A stretch of DNA of 64,000 nt from Rhizobium mayense (GTDB lineage: Bacteria > Pseudomonadota > Alphaproteobacteria > Rhizobiales > Rhizobiaceae), in the NCBI RefSeq assembly GCF_030272705.1, contig NZ_JARFYM010000014.1, positions 62,001 through 126,000 of the forward strand, read 5' to 3'. Positions 61,870 to 64,000 of this stretch are shown here, in pieces. How positions within the stretch are numbered: the stretch's first letter is position 1; the number at the start of each line of letters is the position of its first letter. A model generated the notes under the pieces. The model was not told the DNA's origin and searched no databases. It saw only the letters and a list, made by a program, of their open reading frames with translations. Made by a program: the position numbers and the translations under genes.

Positions 61870-64000
61870 TTAATGAGCGATAGTTGCTCCGACATCGTCG
61901 ACGCCTTCAACCGTTGCGATCACGGGCGTTTCGACGGTGCCGTCCCACTCGATCGGCTCGGGCCTGCGGACCAGCGCATGCTTGATCACCTCACCCATGC
62001 GGGATACCGGGATGATCTCCATGCTGTTCTTCACGTTGTCCGGAATCTCCGCCAGATCCTTGGCATTTTCCTCCGGAATCAGCACCTTCTTGATGCCGCC
62101 GCGAAGCGCTGCAAGCAGTTTTTCCTTCAGGCCGCCGATCGGCAGCACACGGCCGCGCAGCGTGATTTCACCGGTCATGGCGACATCCTTGGAAACCGGG
62201 ATGCCGGTCATGATCGAGACGATGGCTGTCGCCATGGCGACACCGGCCGAGGGACCATCCTTCGGCGTCGCACCTTCCGGTACGTGCACGTGGATGTCGC
62301 TCTTGTCGAAGAGCGGCGGCTGGACGCCGAAATCGACGGCGCGCGAGCGGACATACGAGGCCGCCGCGGAAATCGATTCCTTCATGACTTCCTTCAGGTT
62401 GCCAGTGACCGTCATACGGCCCTTGCCCGGCATCATCACGCCTTCGATCGTCAGCAGCTCGCCGCCAACTTCCGTCCAGGCCAGACCCGTTACGACACCA
62501 ACCTGATCGTCGCGCTCGGCTTCACCATGGCGGAAGCGCGGAACGCCGAGATACTCGTCGATGTTCGCAGCGGTGACGGCAACGGACTTGGTCTTGCCCT
62601 TGATGATCTCGGTGACCGCCTTGCGGGCGAGCTTCATCAATTCGCGCTCGAAATTGCGCACGCCGGCCTCGCGGGTGTACTGCTGGCTGATCGCCATCAG
62701 GGCATCGTCGCTGACCGAAAACTCGTTCGGCTGCAGCGCATGTTCCTTGATGGCCTTCGGCAGCAGGTGCCGCTTGGCGATTTCACGCTTTTCGTCTTCG
62801 GTGTAGCCAGCGATGCGGATGATCTCCATGCGGTCCATCAGCGGTGCAGGGATGTTCAGCGTATTTGCCGTCGTGATGAACATCACGTCAGACAGATCGT
62901 ATTCGACTTCCAGGTAGTGATCCATGAAGGTCGAGTTCTGCGCCGGGTCCAACACTTCCAGCAGGGCCGAAGACGGATCGCCGCGGAAATCCATGCCCAT
63001 CTTGTCGACTTCGTCGAGCAGGAAGAGCGGATTGGACTTCTTGGCCTTCTTCATCGACTGGATGATCTTGCCGGGCATCGAGCCGATATAGGTGCGGCGG
63101 TGACCGCGGATTTCGGCTTCGTCACGGACGCCGCCAAGCGCCATGCGGACATACTCACGGCCGGTCGCCTTGGCGATCGACTGGGCGAGCGAGGTCTTGC
63201 CGACGCCCGGAGGGCCGACGAGGCACAGGATCGGGCCCTTGATCTTGGTCGCACGAGCCTGAACGGCCAGATATTCGACGATACGCTCCTTGACCTTGTC
63301 CAGACCGAAATGATCCGCTTCGAGAATCTTCTCGGCATTGTTCAGATCGGTCTTGATCTTCGACTTCTTGTGCCAGGGGATGCCCAGCAGCCAGTCGAGA
63401 TAGTTGCGCACGACGGTGGCTTCCGCCGACATCGGGCTCATCTGGCGCAGCTTCTTCAGCTCCGCATCGGCCTTTTCCTTGGCTTCCTTGGACAGCTTCG
63501 TCTTGGAGATGCGCTCTTCCAGTTCGGCCATCTCGTCGCGGCCTTCTTCGCCGTCGCCAAGCTCCTTCTGGATCGCCTTCATCTGCTCATTCAGATAGTA
63601 TTCGCGCTGGGTCTTCTCCATCTGGCGCTTGACGCGCGAGCGGATGCGCTTTTCGACCTGCAGAACCGAAATCTCGCCTTCCATGAAGCCAAGCGCCTTT
63701 TCGAGGCGGCCCTTGACGCTGGTTGTCTCCAGCATCTCCTGCTTCTCGGTGATCTTGATCGACAGATGCGAAGCGACCGTATCGGCGAGCTTCGAATAAT
63801 CGTCGATCTGGCTGGCCGCACCGACCACTTCCGGCGAAATCTTCTTGTTGAGCTTTACATAGCTCTCAAATTCCGAAACGACCGAGCGGCTCAGCGCTTC
63901 CAGCTCGACCGGATCTTCGTTCGGCTCATGCAGAACATGGCCGAGGGCTTCATAAAAATCCTCGCGGCTCGTATAAGCGTCGATCTCTGCGCGTGCCCGG
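61870..64000 (-). CDS. lon: ATP-dependent protease Lon, 5' end cut by window edge
   Basis: The open frame runs from the stop at 61870 to the right edge, 710 codons of about 805 expected; about 95 N-terminal residues are missing. Remaining N-terminal domain and coiled coil (KRQMEKTQREYYLNEQMKAI) are followed by the AAA+ module: Walker A GPPGVGKTSLAQ and Walker B LFLLDEVDKMG. The C-terminal protease domain has the catalytic serine in KDGPSAGVAMA and the catalytic lysine in LKEKLLAALRGG. It degrades misfolded and regulatory proteins. Its terminator and hupB follow. Confidence 0.97.
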   Translation of the reverse strand, partial: RARAEIDAYTSREDFYEALGHVLHEPNEDPVELEALSRSVVSEFESYVKLNKKISPEVVGAASQIDDYSKLADTVASHLSIKITEKQEMLETTSVKGRLEKALGFMEGEISVLQVEKRIRSRVKRQMEKTQREYYLNEQMKAIQKELGDGEEGRDEMAELEERISKTKLSKEAKEKADAELKKLRQMSPMSAEATVVRNYLDWLLGIPWHKKSKIKTDLNNAEKILEADHFGLDKVKERIVEYLAVQARATKIKGPILCLVGPPGVGKTSLAQSIAKATGREYVRMALGGVRDEAEIRGHRRTYIGSMPGKIIQSMKKAKKSNPLFLLDEVDKMGMDFRGDPSSALLEVLDPAQNSTFMDHYLEVEYDLSDVMFITTANTLNIPAPLMDRMEIIRIAGYTEDEKREIAKRHLLPKAIKEHALQPNEFSVSDDALMAISQQYTREAGVRNFERELMKLARKAVTEIIKGKTKSVAVTAANIDEYLGVPRFRHGEAERDDQVGVVTGLAWTEVGGELLTIEGVMMPGKGRMTVTGNLKEVMKESISAAASYVRSRAVDFGVQPPLFDKSDIHVHVPEGATPKDGPSAGVAMATAIVSIMTGIPVSKDVAMTGEITLRGRVLPIGGLKEKLLAALRGGIKKVLIPEENAKDLAEIPDNVKNSMEIIPVSRMGEVIKHALVRRPEPIEWDGTVETPVIATVEGVDDVGATIAH

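Overview
This window looks like a chromosomal segment of a Rhizobium-type alphaproteobacterium. The evidence is a 14-gene nuo operon with rhizobial accessory genes, an rkp-1 type K-antigen (capsule) locus in the order rkpA-G-H-I-J, the lol-proS-mce-rnj-birA neighbourhood next to nuo, alphaproteobacterial-type LexA boxes (GTTC-N7-GTTC), and moderately high GC. No insertion sequence, phage or CRISPR array is visible.

Layout. 1-3309: 5' part of dnaE (minus), cut by the left edge. 3.4-4.8 kb: a small SOS-like patch with a 28-codon membrane-peptide gene behind a LexA box, a frameshifted secreted FG-GAP-like gene, and a second LexA box before a DUF5680 gene. 4.8-8.2 kb: lolD, lolC, proS. 8.2-8.8 kb: gene-free, with a palindrome, a hairpin and a strong intrinsic terminator (possible sRNA). 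8.8-28.5 kb, all minus strand and read right to left: nuoA-B-C-[four-helix-bundle cassette]-D-[105-aa secreted protein]-E-F-[HhH protein]-G-H-I-J-K-L-M-N, then birA, rnj, mce and a DUF1467 gene. 28.7-29.4 kb: two tRNA-Asp genes and one tRNA-Val gene.

29.5-53.4 kb: capsule region. On the minus strand are an OPX-type lipoprotein (rkpU-like), the 2488-residue polyketide/fatty-acid synthase RkpA, an alpha-oxoamine synthase (RkpG), an SDR with the 3-ketosphinganine-reductase signature (RkpH), an LtaS-like sulfatase-fold membrane protein (RkpI) and a KpsS/LipB-like protein (RkpJ). On the plus strand, after a 636-bp divergent spacer, are a methyltransferase, an unknown protein, two KpsE-like proteins flanking a KpsT-like ATPase, and two glycosyltransferase genes. 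No KpsM-type permease is present. Read together, RkpA/G/H resemble a sphingoid-base pathway (acyl synthase, SPT-like condensation, 3-keto reduction), which suggests that an amino-alcohol lipid is made for the capsule.

53.4-64 kb: cupin, YhaN/YhaO-like (SbcCD-like) nuclease pair, aldo/keto reductase, SDR and ABM-domain oxidoreductase genes, then hupB and the 3' part of lon (cut by the right edge).

Most interesting points: (1) a LexA-controlled 28-aa membrane peptide with the size and logic of Caulobacter SidA; (2) the sphingoid-like capsule-lipid genes; (3) a four-helix-bundle gene flanked by inverted arrays of a 7-bp repeat, inserted inside the nuo operon.
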